From contig JBNJCV010000029.1 in assembly GCA_051744245.1 (NCBI GenBank), forward strand, positions 1 through 18,848: a DNA stretch of 18,848 nucleotides, given 5' to 3'. Shown here one piece after another: positions 1 to 7,567 of the stretch. This stretch comes from M55B165 sp051744245 (GTDB lineage: Bacteria > Actinomycetota > Humimicrobiia > Humimicrobiales > Humimicrobiaceae). Position 1 is the stretch's first letter. The number at the start of each line of letters is the position of its first letter. The notes under the pieces were generated by a model. The model was not told where the DNA came from. It saw only the letters and a program-made list of their open reading frames with translations, and ran no database searches. Position numbers and translations under genes: made by a program.

Positions 1-263
1 CTATACCTTCACTAATATTGCAAAATAAGAAATTTGCAAATGATAAACCTGTTTTTATCCTGCAAAATATGTAATATATAAAAGAAAGGCTGCACAGTAT
101 TGGATTATAAAGACCCGTTTTTGGCTGGCCGGAATGAAAGAATAAGGCTGCTTGTCATGCTATTTTCTAAATCCCAGCTCTCATTTTACCAATCAAACCT
201 TTAACAGGAATAGGCAAGCAGATAACAAAATGGTCCATTAAAAGAAATGCCTGACGGTTTTAA
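1..263. other. AT-rich stretch with no convincing gene
   Basis: No protein family, RNA gene or clear terminator is visible on either strand. The first 70 bases hold three TGCAAA-containing words (near 20, 36 and 61), one inside the perfect palindrome ATTTGCAAAT. They also hold a small inverted repeat, GATAAA-6 nt-TTTATC, at about 42-59. These could be regulatory for a gene beyond the window edge, but AT-rich sequence makes such words cheap. A TTG-started frame at 100-204 (34 codons) was considered and not called. Confidence 0.4.
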
Positions 264-413
264 TCACAGGTCATTAGTTTTGTCAGAGCATTCTGGACAA
301 ATCCAGCATATATCCCCGCCGCCTACAGTGTTTTCAATTCTAGCGTCCCCGCCATTAGATTCTTCATCATTTTTTTCAAAAACTTTATTGCAAATGCAGC
401 ATTTTACTTCCAT
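264..413 (-). CDS. small zinc-ribbon-like protein (49 aa)
   Basis: A 49-residue frame starting at ATG 413 and ending in TGA. It has a CxxC-type cluster near the N-terminus (C5, C6, C8) and a second one near the C-terminus (C36, C39, C42), separated by an acidic, glycine-rich linker. This is the layout of a tiny treble-clef or zinc-ribbon fold, so metal binding is inferred. A GGGAG Shine-Dalgarno lies about 12 nt upstream, which is rather far. A weak promoter, TTGTCT-17 bp-TAGAGT (453-481), lies in the 130-nt gap after exoA, so it may be transcribed separately. I do not recognise a named family. Its function could be nucleic-acid binding or a regulatory partner, but nothing shows which. The cysteine spacing and lack of any competing frame argue that it is real. 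Confidence 0.6.
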   Translation of the reverse strand: MEVKCCICNKVFEKNDEESNGGDARIENTVGGGDICWICPECSDKTNDL

Positions 414-543
414 TATTAAAAGTCACTCCCAATCCTAAATAAATTGCCCCTTACTCTATCAAAGTAAAACAATTTAGACAACTGCTTGATAATCAGCTTT
501 AGAACTGACCTGAATAATAAAAGATTGATGGTATAAATATAAA

Positions 544-1308
544 TTAAATTCCAATTTCAAGTGACAGCGGACAGTGGTCCGAACCCAGGATAAAAGAAAG
601 GATATTAGAAGAGATCAAGCTTTTTTCTAAATTACTGCTTGCAAAGAAATAATCCAGTCTCCATCCCACATTTCTTTCCCGTGACCTGGTTTTGTAATCC
701 CACCAGGTATACTGGTCCGCCTTTTTATTAAAATACCTGAAGGAATCTATAAATCCAGTAGATACCAGCCTGTCAATCCATTCCCTTTCAACAGGCAAAA
801 ACCCTGTATTATTGATATTCTGTCTAGGCCTTGCAAGGTCAATAGGCTTGTGGGCTGTATTAAAGTCACCTGCTATTACAATTTTTTTGCCCTTTCTTTT
901 TAAATAGCTAATATAATCAAGAAAATACGTGTAGAAATCAAGCTTGTAATGCAGTCTTTGTTTTGACCTGCCCCCATTGGGAAAATATACATTAAACAAA
1001 ATAAAATCATTAAAATCTGCCCTTATGAGCCTTCCTTCCCTATCAAAACGTTCTGCTCCTGTATCCATGCAAATAAGTTTGGGCTCTTTTTTCGAATAAA
1101 TTGCCACACCACTATAGCCGGACCTGGTGCTTTTAGAGAAATATGAATGGTAATTGGATAAGTTTGCTAATCTTCTGGGAATCACTTGGAGATTAGCTTT
1201 GGTTTCCTGCAGGCAGACTATATCTGCATCCTGAAAATCCATAAAATCCATAAAGCCCTTGTCATAAATAGCTCTTATTCCATTTACATTCCAGGATATT
1301 ATTTTCAA
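544..1308 (-). CDS. xth: exodeoxyribonuclease III / AP endonuclease
   Basis: A 254-residue Mg-dependent exonuclease III-type AP endonuclease that would cut DNA 5' of abasic sites in base-excision repair. The EEP-fold catalytic signature is complete: N7 in WNVNGIR, E35 in LQETK, the GDFN block (D148, N150), the WWDY and RLDYF motifs, and the terminal SDHCP (D244, H245). Length is normal for the family. The start is TTG at 1308, two bases after the pheT stop codon. The GAGAG ribosome-binding sequence lies inside the last pheT codons, so translation is probably coupled to pheT. It is the last gene of the infC operon, giving a repair enzyme placed with aminoacyl-tRNA synthetase genes. ExoA/Xth naming follows homology only. 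No terminator was evident after it. Confidence 0.93.
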   Translation of the reverse strand: MKIISWNVNGIRAIYDKGFMDFMDFQDADIVCLQETKANLQVIPRRLANLSNYHSYFSKSTRSGYSGVAIYSKKEPKLICMDTGAERFDREGRLIRADFNDFILFNVYFPNGGRSKQRLHYKLDFYTYFLDYISYLKRKGKKIVIAGDFNTAHKPIDLARPRQNINNTGFLPVEREWIDRLVSTGFIDSFRYFNKKADQYTWWDYKTRSRERNVGWRLDYFFASSNLEKSLISSNILSFILGSDHCPLSLEIGI

Positions 1309-1310
1309 AT

Positions 1311-3707
1311 CTATTCTCTCAGCTTAGCATTAAACTCTTTTCCCAAATTGGATAAGATCCTTTTAACCTCTATTTCCACTTCCCTATCCTTAAGGGTCCG
1401 GTCTTCTTTTCTGAAAGTCAGGGAATATGCCATGCTCTTTTTACCTTCTTCTATTTGCTTCCCCTTGTATATGTCAAATAGCCTTACTTCTTTCAGGATA
1501 TCTGTGGCGCTCTCTTTTATTACCTTTACTATATCCCCATGGCTTATTTCCCGGTCAACTACAATAGCTATATCCATGTCCATGGAAGGATATTTAGGAA
1601 TTGGCCTAAAATGCTTAACAGCGGTTACGTTTTTTATAAAATCACCTAAATCCAGTTCCAGGTAATAAACATCCTGTTCTATCCCCCAATTCCTGCAGAT
1701 ATTAGGATGTACTTTTCCTATTATACCCAAATTTATGCCGCTTATATTTACCAAACCGCTAATTCTCGGATGGAAAAACTTATATTCTTTTTCCACTATT
1801 TTTAAATTCTTTTCCGGGTAAAACTTATCAACAATATATTCAAGCACTCCCTTAAGGTCATAAAAGCTGTAATACTCTTCTTCATTATCCCATGTTTTTT
1901 TATGCTTTTTCCCGGTTAAAAGTATTCCCAGCTTGTTTTTCTCCCCAGATAATTTCCCGTCAGATTTCTCAAATACTTTTGATATTTCAAATATGCTCAA
2001 GTTAGTATTTTTGTATTTTACGTTATCAGCAAGGGTTTTAAACATTGCTGGCAACAACATGGGTCTCAGGTACTGAAAATCTTCATTTATGGGATTAATA
2101 ATTTTTACTAATTTATTAAATTCTTCTTCTTTGTCCAGGTTAAATTTCTCAAAATTTTCCCGGCTGATAAATGAATAGCTTATAACTTCCATAAATCCGG
2201 TATCCCTCAGGCTTTCCCTTATTTGCTTAACCATCTTCTGGTAAGGGCTGTATCCCCCAGCCTTCTGCCTGGATATAGGAGGTTCTGACCCAAACTTATT
2301 AAACCCATAAATCCTGGCAACTTCTTCTATCAGGTCTATTTCCCTCTCTAAATCTTCATATCTAAACGAGGGAACAATAACCTCCAGGTCATTGCCTTTG
2401 ACTTTATTTTCAACTTTTAGTCCAGTTAAAATGTTTGAAGCAATGCTAGCTTCTATATCCTCGCCTAAAACCTGGCTAATCTTTGAACCCCTCAGCAAAA
2501 CCCTCCTGGTTCTTTCTTCATCCCTAAAGTTATCATAAACCTTCCCGCTGCTCTTATGGCCAGTTATTTCCCTTAGCAAAAGTTCAAACCTTTTAATAGC
2601 AAATACGGTAAGGTGGGGATCAATTTGCTTTTCAAACCTGTTGGAAGCTTCAGACCTTAATCCCAATTTCTTAGAAGTCCTCATAATGGAAGGGCCGTTA
2701 AAGTTTGCCGATTCCAGTAAAATATTTTTAGTATTTTCATTTATTTCTGTTTGCTTGCCTCCCATAATTCCTGCAATAGCTACTGCTTTCTTTTCATCAG
2801 CAATCACCAGCATGTCCCCATCCAGCTTCCTGTTATTATCATCAATAGTCCTTATAGTTTCGCCCTTTTTGGCCTTCCTTACTATTATCTTGTCTGAATG
2901 CAGTAAATCCTTGTCAAAGGCATGCAAGGGCTGTCCGGTTTCAAGCATGACATAATTAGTTAAATCCACTATAAGGTCTGAAGGTCTTACATCACAGAAT
3001 ATCAGCCTGTTCTTCAGCCACTGTGGCGACTCCACTTTAGGAAGACTAGAAAACATCTTAGCTGAATATCTGGAGCAAAGGTTGTAATCTTCAATTTCAA
3101 TCTCAAAATCTTTATCCAGTGCCATTTCATATCTGTATTCGGGTATTTCCAGCTCAATTTCTTTTAAGGCGCTTACTTCCCTGGCAATTCCAATAATTGA
3201 AAGGCAGTCAGGCCTGTTGGGAGTAATCTCAAGCTCCATTACTACATCATCCAGGCCGACACTTTTTGCAAAACTTTCCCCTATCTTACAATGGCCATCT
3301 AGAATCATTATGCCTTCAGCCTCAGAAGATAGCCCTAGTTCAGCCTCTGAACACATCATGCCCTCCGAAACTTCCCCCCTGATTTTGCTTCTCTTTATCT
3401 TCAGGCTACCCACCTTAGCTCCCGGCAAAGCTACAACTACCTTATCCTCTTTTTTAAAATTGGAAGCACCGCAAACTATATTTAAAACCTCATTCCCTAT
3501 GCTAACTTTGCATACAGATAATTTATCCGCATTAGGATGGGAAGAAAACTCTTTAACCTGGCCTATTACAATATCTTTAAATTTTTCACCAACATCTTCT
3601 ATTTTTTTTACTTCCGTGCCACTCATAGTTAAAAGATCTGCCACTTCTTGTTTATCCAGCTGTTGAACATTTAAAAAGTCTTTTAACCAGTTCAATGTTA
3701 TTTTCAA
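1311..3707 (-). CDS. pheT: phenylalanyl-tRNA synthetase beta subunit
   Basis: 798 residues, the usual full length of bacterial PheT. It pairs with PheS as an alpha2-beta2 enzyme that charges tRNA-Phe. Visible domains in order are: an N-terminal segment beginning KITLNWLKDFL; an EMAP/OB tRNA-binding domain at about 43-150 (HPNADKLSVCKV); the B3/B4 editing region (residues about 210-390, with the stretch reading RPSDLIVDLTNYVMLE); the B5 domain and catalytic-like core; and the C-terminal ferredoxin-fold anticodon-binding domain (about 705-798, RPIPKYPSMDMDIAIV). The start codon is TTG: the only nearby ATG runs straight into TAA, and the TTG frame begins exactly where PheT proteins begin. It lies 63 nt downstream of pheS and directly upstream of exoA. 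Confidence 0.96.
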   Translation of the reverse strand: MKITLNWLKDFLNVQQLDKQEVADLLTMSGTEVKKIEDVGEKFKDIVIGQVKEFSSHPNADKLSVCKVSIGNEVLNIVCGASNFKKEDKVVVALPGAKVGSLKIKRSKIRGEVSEGMMCSEAELGLSSEAEGIMILDGHCKIGESFAKSVGLDDVVMELEITPNRPDCLSIIGIAREVSALKEIELEIPEYRYEMALDKDFEIEIEDYNLCSRYSAKMFSSLPKVESPQWLKNRLIFCDVRPSDLIVDLTNYVMLETGQPLHAFDKDLLHSDKIIVRKAKKGETIRTIDDNNRKLDGDMLVIADEKKAVAIAGIMGGKQTEINENTKNILLESANFNGPSIMRTSKKLGLRSEASNRFEKQIDPHLTVFAIKRFELLLREITGHKSSGKVYDNFRDEERTRRVLLRGSKISQVLGEDIEASIASNILTGLKVENKVKGNDLEVIVPSFRYEDLEREIDLIEEVARIYGFNKFGSEPPISRQKAGGYSPYQKMVKQIRESLRDTGFMEVISYSFISRENFEKFNLDKEEEFNKLVKIINPINEDFQYLRPMLLPAMFKTLADNVKYKNTNLSIFEISKVFEKSDGKLSGEKNKLGILLTGKKHKKTWDNEEEYYSFYDLKGVLEYIVDKFYPEKNLKIVEKEYKFFHPRISGLVNISGINLGIIGKVHPNICRNWGIEQDVYYLELDLGDFIKNVTAVKHFRPIPKYPSMDMDIAIVVDREISHGDIVKVIKESATDILKEVRLFDIYKGKQIEEGKKSMAYSLTFRKEDRTLKDREVEIEVKRILSNLGKEFNAKLRE

Positions 3708-3770
3708 TTTTAAAACATCCCTTTCCAGTTACATATAATGTTAGTGATTAATACAAAGGCAAGCAGTGAG

Positions 3771-4808
3771 TTAAAACTGGCTTATAAACCGCAGGTCATT
3801 TTCAAAAAATGATCTCAAGTCATTAATGCCGTACTTTAGCATGCAAATCCGTTCAATTCCTACCCCAAATGCAAAGCCGGTATACTCTTCTGGATCATAG
3901 CCAACAAAAGAAAAGACATTCGGGTCTACCATTCCAGCTCCAAGTATTTCCAGCCAGCCCGACCAGGAACAAACCCTGCATCCCTTTCCTCCGCAAATAT
4001 TGCAGGACACGTCCATTTCAGCGCTGGGTTCAGTAAAAGGAAAATAATGGGGCCTAAACCTAACCTTCCGGTCTTTACCAAAAATTTTAAGGGCTACACT
4101 TTCAAGGGTCCACTTTAAATGCTTAAAATTTATTCCTTTATCTACAACCAGGCCTTCAATCTGGGTAAACATAGGGGTGTGGGAAACATCATAATCTCTC
4201 CGGTATACTTTCCCCGGTACAATAATGTTAACCGGGGGCTTATTCTTTTCCATATATCTTACTTGCACTGGGGAAGTATGGGTCCTAAGCAGCACATCTT
4301 CAGAAATAAAGAAAGTGTCATGCAATGACCTGGCTGGATGATCTTCAGGCGTATTCAGAGCCTCAAAGTTATAATAATCAAGCTCCACTTCGGGTCCCTC
4401 GGCAATCTTAAAGCCCATGCCTATAAAAATTTCTTCAATTTCTTCTATAACCTGGGAAATTATATTTTTCCTGCCCAGCCTAGGTTTTTTGCCCGGAAGG
4501 GAGAGGTCTATTTCTTCTCTTCTTAATTTCTTGTCAAATTCTATGCTTTCTAACTCTTTTTCTTTTTTATCCAAGCTATTCTGCATTTTATTCCTGTAGG
4601 CATTAGTGTTCTTGCCCACTACCGGCTTAAGGTCATCTGGCAATTTGCCTATATTTTTCAGGGTGGTAGAAATAAGGCTTTTTTTACCCAGGTATTTTAC
4701 CTTCAATTTTTCCAGGTCTTTTAAGCTACTAGCCCTTTTTAGGTCTTTGGTAAAATTTTTATATTCTTCCTCTAATTTTTTTACTACCGTATTTATCTCT
4801 TCACCCAT
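3771..4808 (-). CDS. pheS: phenylalanyl-tRNA synthetase alpha subunit
   Basis: 345 residues forming the catalytic alpha subunit of PheRS. Residues 1-100 are a charged helical coiled coil that binds tRNA-Phe. The class II catalytic core follows, with motif 2 (GKVYRRD, 199-205) and motif 3 (GFAFGVGIERICML, 311-324), plus the usual substrate-pocket segments HPARSLHDTF and HTSP. A four-cysteine cluster, C269-x2-C272-x4-C277-x2-C280, sits just before WLEILGAG. It resembles the putative zinc-knuckle insert of many PheS proteins, which is absent in the E. coli type. The ATG start lies 29 nt after rplT with only a weak ribosome-binding site, so coupling to rplT is likely. pheS-pheT order is canonical. 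Confidence 0.96.
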   Translation of the reverse strand: MGEEINTVVKKLEEEYKNFTKDLKRASSLKDLEKLKVKYLGKKSLISTTLKNIGKLPDDLKPVVGKNTNAYRNKMQNSLDKKEKELESIEFDKKLRREEIDLSLPGKKPRLGRKNIISQVIEEIEEIFIGMGFKIAEGPEVELDYYNFEALNTPEDHPARSLHDTFFISEDVLLRTHTSPVQVRYMEKNKPPVNIIVPGKVYRRDYDVSHTPMFTQIEGLVVDKGINFKHLKWTLESVALKIFGKDRKVRFRPHYFPFTEPSAEMDVSCNICGGKGCRVCSWSGWLEILGAGMVDPNVFSFVGYDPEEYTGFAFGVGIERICMLKYGINDLRSFFENDLRFISQF

Positions 4809-4837
4809 TTTTGATCAATCTACACCATTATAATCAT

Positions 4838-5197
4838 TTAAGCAGAAACCTTCTCTTTGGCAAGGTCTGCCAATTCCTTAAAAGCAACAGGATCGTTTAC
4901 CGCCAGTTCAGAAAGCATCTTCCTGTTTATCTCTACATTTGCTCTTCTCAGACCGTTTATAAAGCTATTGTAAGAAATACCATTAGACCTGGCAGCTGCA
5001 TTTATTCTGGTAATCCATAATCTCCTGAAATTCCTCTTTTTATTTTTCCTATCCCTATAAGCACTGCTAAGCGCCTGATATTTTTGTTCCTTTGCAACCC
5101 TGTAATGCTTCCTCCCTGAACTGTAATAACCTTTAGCCTCTTTTAACACCTTTTTATGCTTTTTATTCTTTTGGCTGCCTCTTTTAACTCTAACCAC
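4838..5197 (-). CDS. rplT: 50S ribosomal protein L20
   Basis: L20, a 23S rRNA-binding assembly protein of the large subunit and, in other bacteria, the translational or transcriptional repressor of its own operon. The sequence has the basic N-terminal extension (VRVKRGSQKNKKHKK) and the globular core FRRLWITRINAAARSNG. Two in-frame GTG codons are possible. The upstream one (5206) abuts the ribosome-binding site. The second (5197) lies 8 nt from AAAGGTG and yields a protein starting like canonical L20 (MxRVKRG), with 119 residues, so I chose it. It follows rpmI and precedes pheS in the classical infC-rpmI-rplT-pheST order. Confidence 0.94.
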   Translation of the reverse strand: MVRVKRGSQKNKKHKKVLKEAKGYYSSGRKHYRVAKEQKYQALSSAYRDRKNKKRNFRRLWITRINAAARSNGISYNSFINGLRRANVEINRKMLSELAVNDPVAFKELADLAKEKVSA

Positions 5198-5212
5198 TTT
5201 AATCACACCTTT

Positions 5213-5407
5213 CTATTTTCCGAGCATACGCTTAACATTCTTCCTGTCAGCCTTTTTTACCCTTTGTTTTTCTCCCAGCCTTTTTTTTCTTTCAGAATTC
5301 TTACCTGAAAGCTTATGGCTTTTGAAAGCTTTTTCCCTCATTATTTTTCCGCTTCCAGTAACCTTAAATCTTTTAGCTGCTCCTTTGTGGGTTTTCATCT
5401 TTGGCAT
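5213..5407 (-). CDS. rpmI: 50S ribosomal protein L35
   Basis: A small, very basic large-subunit protein of 64 residues, starting MPKMKTHKGAAKRFKVTGSGK, the family's hallmark N-terminus. The frame is open to an upstream ATG at 5419, but that ATG touches the GGAAGG ribosome-binding sequence and would add four residues not found in L35. The ATG at 5407 is therefore preferred, although its 12-nt spacing is longish. The gene lies 34 nt after infC and about 15 nt before rplT, consistent with a single transcript and shared leader control. Confidence 0.94.
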   Translation of the reverse strand: MPKMKTHKGAAKRFKVTGSGKIMREKAFKSHKLSGKNSERKKRLGEKQRVKKADRKNVKRMLGK

Positions 5408-5441
5408 AAACCAACACATCCTTCCATTTTTATCAATAAAT

Positions 5442-5951
5442 CTATGAAGAAGGCCCGAGCAACATAGTCATGTTGTAGCCTTCCATTTTTGGTGGCTGCT
5501 CTACCACGCACTTATCTTCCATATCTTCTAAAATCTTATCCATGAGTTCCCGGGCAATATCTTTATGAACAATTTCCCTTCCCCTAAACATAATGGTTAT
5601 CTTTACCTTGTTGCTGTTTTTAAGAAACCTTTTAATATGGTTTTTTTTCGTTTTTAAGTCATTGGTATCTATTTTTGGCCTCAACTTAATTTCTTTTACA
5701 ACAATCTGGGTCTGGTTCTTCTTCCGTTCTTTCTCAGCAATTTCCTTCTTATACTTATACTTTCCATAGTCCATAATCTTGCAAACAGGCGGATTTGACT
5801 TGGGAGATACTTCAACTAAATCCAAGCCCTTCTCATAAGCTTTCTCCAAAGCTTCCCTGTTGGATATGATACCAACCTGGTTTCCTTCTTCATCAATCAA
5901 CCTTACCTTTGGTACCCTTATTTGTTCATTATGTCTTATATCTTCTACGAT
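5442..5951 (-). CDS. infC: translation initiation factor IF-3, ATC start
   Basis: IF3 binds the 30S subunit, prevents premature subunit joining and checks the start codon and initiator tRNA. The N-terminal domain (NEQIRVPKVRLIDEEGNQVG ... LDLVEVSPKSNPPVCKIMDYGK) and C-terminal domain (VKEIKLRPKIDTNDL ... FRGREIVH ... PKMEGYNMTMLL) are both complete. Any ATG, GTG or TTG start would remove the conserved N-terminal strand: the first TTG (5900) falls at the LIDEEG segment. The frame opens after a TAG at 5954-5952, and the first codon is ATC (5951-5949), placed 8 nt after a strong GGAGGT. That gives 169 residues, aligning with IF3 N-termini such as the Bacillus one. Rare AUU/AUC starts are a known feature of infC, where they let IF3 repress its own translation. 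Reading: AUC start seen; autoregulation inferred. Confidence 0.9.
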   Translation of the reverse strand: MVEDIRHNEQIRVPKVRLIDEEGNQVGIISNREALEKAYEKGLDLVEVSPKSNPPVCKIMDYGKYKYKKEIAEKERKKNQTQIVVKEIKLRPKIDTNDLKTKKNHIKRFLKNSNKVKITIMFRGREIVHKDIARELMDKILEDMEDKCVVEQPPKMEGYNMTMLLGPSS

Positions 5952-5957
5952 CTAATT

Positions 5958-5965
5958 TCACCTCC
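5958..5965 (-). promoter_or_regulatory. strong Shine-Dalgarno of infC
   Basis: GGAGGTGA on the minus strand, nearly a full match to the 16S rRNA tail. It is followed by a short AT-rich spacer and ATC rather than ATG/GTG/TTG. This site fixes the start of infC, because no other start candidate lies in the window of usual spacing. Confidence 0.8.
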
Positions 5966-5981
5966 ACTAAATTATTAATAC

Positions 5982-6017
5982 AAAAAAAATAGGCAAGCAT
6001 AACCACCTACCTATTTT
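5982..6017 (-). terminator. leader terminator (attenuator) before infC
   Basis: Minus-strand RNA folds into a 13-bp hairpin (arms within 5986-6017, pairs including three or four G-U wobbles, six-base loop), followed by a run of eight U. It ends only about 20 nt before the infC ribosome-binding site and lies downstream of the operon promoter. It would therefore stop most transcripts before infC unless prevented, which fits an L20-responsive attenuator like that described for Bacillus infC-rpmI-rplT. It would also end read-through from the upstream radical SAM gene. The structure is read directly; the L20 ligand is inferred. Confidence 0.8.
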
Positions 6018-6074
6018 ATTAAACTATATAACCAAATTAGCAAACCTTTGGCCGCCATTTGGTGAGAAATAGAT
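6009..6074 (-). promoter_or_regulatory. candidate antiterminator in the infC leader
   Basis: An upstream leader segment (6067-6074, RNA AUCUAUUU) can pair over eight positions with AAAUAGGU (6009-6016), the 5' arm of the terminator. This pairing encloses another hairpin with arms ACCAAAT/ATTTGGT (6031-6063). Terminator and antiterminator are mutually exclusive. In the Bacillus paradigm, L20 bound to an rRNA-like leader fold favours termination. Here only the competing pairings are visible; the ligand-binding fold is not proven. Confidence 0.5.
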
Positions 6075-6110
6075 GATTTCTACTTTTATTAACTTATTAA
6101 ATCTTTTAAG

Positions 6111-6139
6111 ATTATACAAACTTTTTTCTATTTTGTCTA
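6111..6139 (-). promoter_or_regulatory. sigma-A type promoter of the infC operon
   Basis: TAGACA (-35, five of six matches to TTGACA) at 6134-6139, a 17-bp spacer, and a perfect TATAAT (-10) at 6111-6116, on the minus strand. The first three bases of the -35 are the TAG stop codon of the radical SAM gene. Transcription would start near 6104, leaving about 150 nt of leader before infC. Confidence 0.75.
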
Positions 6140-7480
6140 TACTGCTTCTTCTTCCTCTTCATCAGGCGTATATTCTTCTTCCCATGCCTTATCCGCAATC
6201 TTTTTGTAATCCTCAGAATACTTGTCCATCTCTTTTGCAAGATCAGTAATTATGGTTTCAGCGCCATCATGGGTAGCATATGCCCCACCTTCAACAACCA
6301 CGTCTCTTAGAACCTGGGGCGTATCAATTATACTGCAGGGCCTCAAATGATTCTCAGTATAAGGCTGCCTTTTCCTGAATGCCATGAAGAAGTCAGAAGT
6401 TAGTACCTCTTCTAGGCTCTTTTCCTTTATATTGTCTGCTGCAAAGTGCACAAATACGCAAGGTTCAACATCACCGTTTACATTAATATGCAAATAGTTC
6501 TTGCCTCCTGCCATGCATCCGTTTACCAGCGGGCCGTCATTCCAAAAATCAGCAACTATTATATCTTTGGTTTTCCTTATTTCCAGTATTCTTTTCCTCC
6601 TGTAATCCCTTTGTTCAGGAGTAGGCATCAGACTTGTATCCGGTTCCTTGCCAATGGGAATATAATTGAAATACCAGCCTATAAATGCGCCTTTTTCTAC
6701 AAACAGGTCCACAAATTCATCGCTTACAACCAGTTCATTATTAGGCCTGGTAGCAGTTACTGAAAAGCCAAAAAGTACTCCTGCCTCTCTAAGGTTATCC
6801 ATTGCCTTCATTATATTATCCCAGGCTCCCTTGCCTCTTCTCTCATCAGTTTCTTTCTGGAAACCTTCCACGCTAATGCATGGAACTGCATTTCCGAGCT
6901 CGGCCAGTTTGGCAGCAACTTCTCTGTCAATAAGCTGGCCGTTAGTGTAAATCTGGAAAAATGAATCATTATGCCTTTCCAGAAAATCATACAAATGCTC
7001 CCAGCAGAATGGCTCTCCACCAGTAATAACAAAGAAATAAAGGCCTATATCATTAGCCTCCTCTATAATCCTATTGCAGACATCATATGGCAATTCATCT
7101 TTTTTAGTATACTGCCATGCATAACAACCATAACATTTAAGGTTACACTTCATGGTAGGACTGATAACCAAGTGGTTTGGCGGATTCATGCCATGCTTTT
7201 CAGCAAATGCTTTTCTTTTAGGCTGGCCCTGAATCATGGCATTATTAATAAGGTTCATTACCACTTTGTCCCTTACGCTTGGCGACATGTTTACGATAGC
7301 TTTCTTTAAATTAACCAGGAGGTTTTCCAGAAAATCCCTTTCTTCTTTTTTATTCAGCTTATATACTCTTCCCTTAATGAGTGAAAGCCATCTCTCATCT
7401 GAAATCTTCGGCAATACTTTCAGGGCACTCTTTATAGCCGCCTTGGTAGTGTATAGCTTTACCCTTTCTTTGATTGTCAT
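6137..7480 (-). CDS. radical SAM protein with C-terminal cysteine-rich domain, function unknown
   Basis: 447 residues. The N-terminal 100 residues are helical and basic. The radical SAM core begins with C112-x3-C116-x2-C119 (4Fe-4S cluster and S-adenosylmethionine), followed by the SAM-contacting GGEPF (154-158) and strands such as FFQIYTNG and CISVEG typical of the partial TIM barrel. A later region with C322 (NGCMAGGKN), C341 (VEPCVFV) and C382 (LRPCSI) resembles a SPASM/Twitch-like auxiliary region with a reduced cysteine set. The last 14 residues are almost all acidic. The start is ATG at 7480 with GGAG about 7 nt upstream. It sits alone between thrS and infC, with no peptide substrate or partner enzyme nearby, so the substrate is unknown. 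It is a plausible anaerobe-specific modification enzyme, but that is inference. Confidence 0.88.
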   Translation of the reverse strand: MTIKERVKLYTTKAAIKSALKVLPKISDERWLSLIKGRVYKLNKKEERDFLENLLVNLKKAIVNMSPSVRDKVVMNLINNAMIQGQPKRKAFAEKHGMNPPNHLVISPTMKCNLKCYGCYAWQYTKKDELPYDVCNRIIEEANDIGLYFFVITGGEPFCWEHLYDFLERHNDSFFQIYTNGQLIDREVAAKLAELGNAVPCISVEGFQKETDERRGKGAWDNIMKAMDNLREAGVLFGFSVTATRPNNELVVSDEFVDLFVEKGAFIGWYFNYIPIGKEPDTSLMPTPEQRDYRRKRILEIRKTKDIIVADFWNDGPLVNGCMAGGKNYLHINVNGDVEPCVFVHFAADNIKEKSLEEVLTSDFFMAFRKRQPYTENHLRPCSIIDTPQVLRDVVVEGGAYATHDGAETIITDLAKEMDKYSEDYKKIADKAWEEEYTPDEEEEEAV

Positions 7481-7567
7481 CTGTTACTCCTTTATTTAAA
7501 TATAACTTTAATTTATAAATGATTACAGTTAATTATAAAAACTAATTTAGTAAAAATAAAGGTTAAA

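Noticed and set aside
100..204. TTG-started 34-codon frame on the plus strand
   Set aside because: AAAGG lies about 10 nt upstream, but there is no recognisable family, the composition is ordinary, and nothing else supports it.
247..438. 63-codon plus-strand frame
   Set aside because: It is the complement of the small zinc-ribbon gene, whose cysteine pairs make the minus strand the better reading.
1186..1665. A 159-codon plus-strand frame over exoA/pheT
   Set aside because: It lies antisense to two well-supported genes, crosses their junction, and shows no domain pattern or ribosome-binding site.
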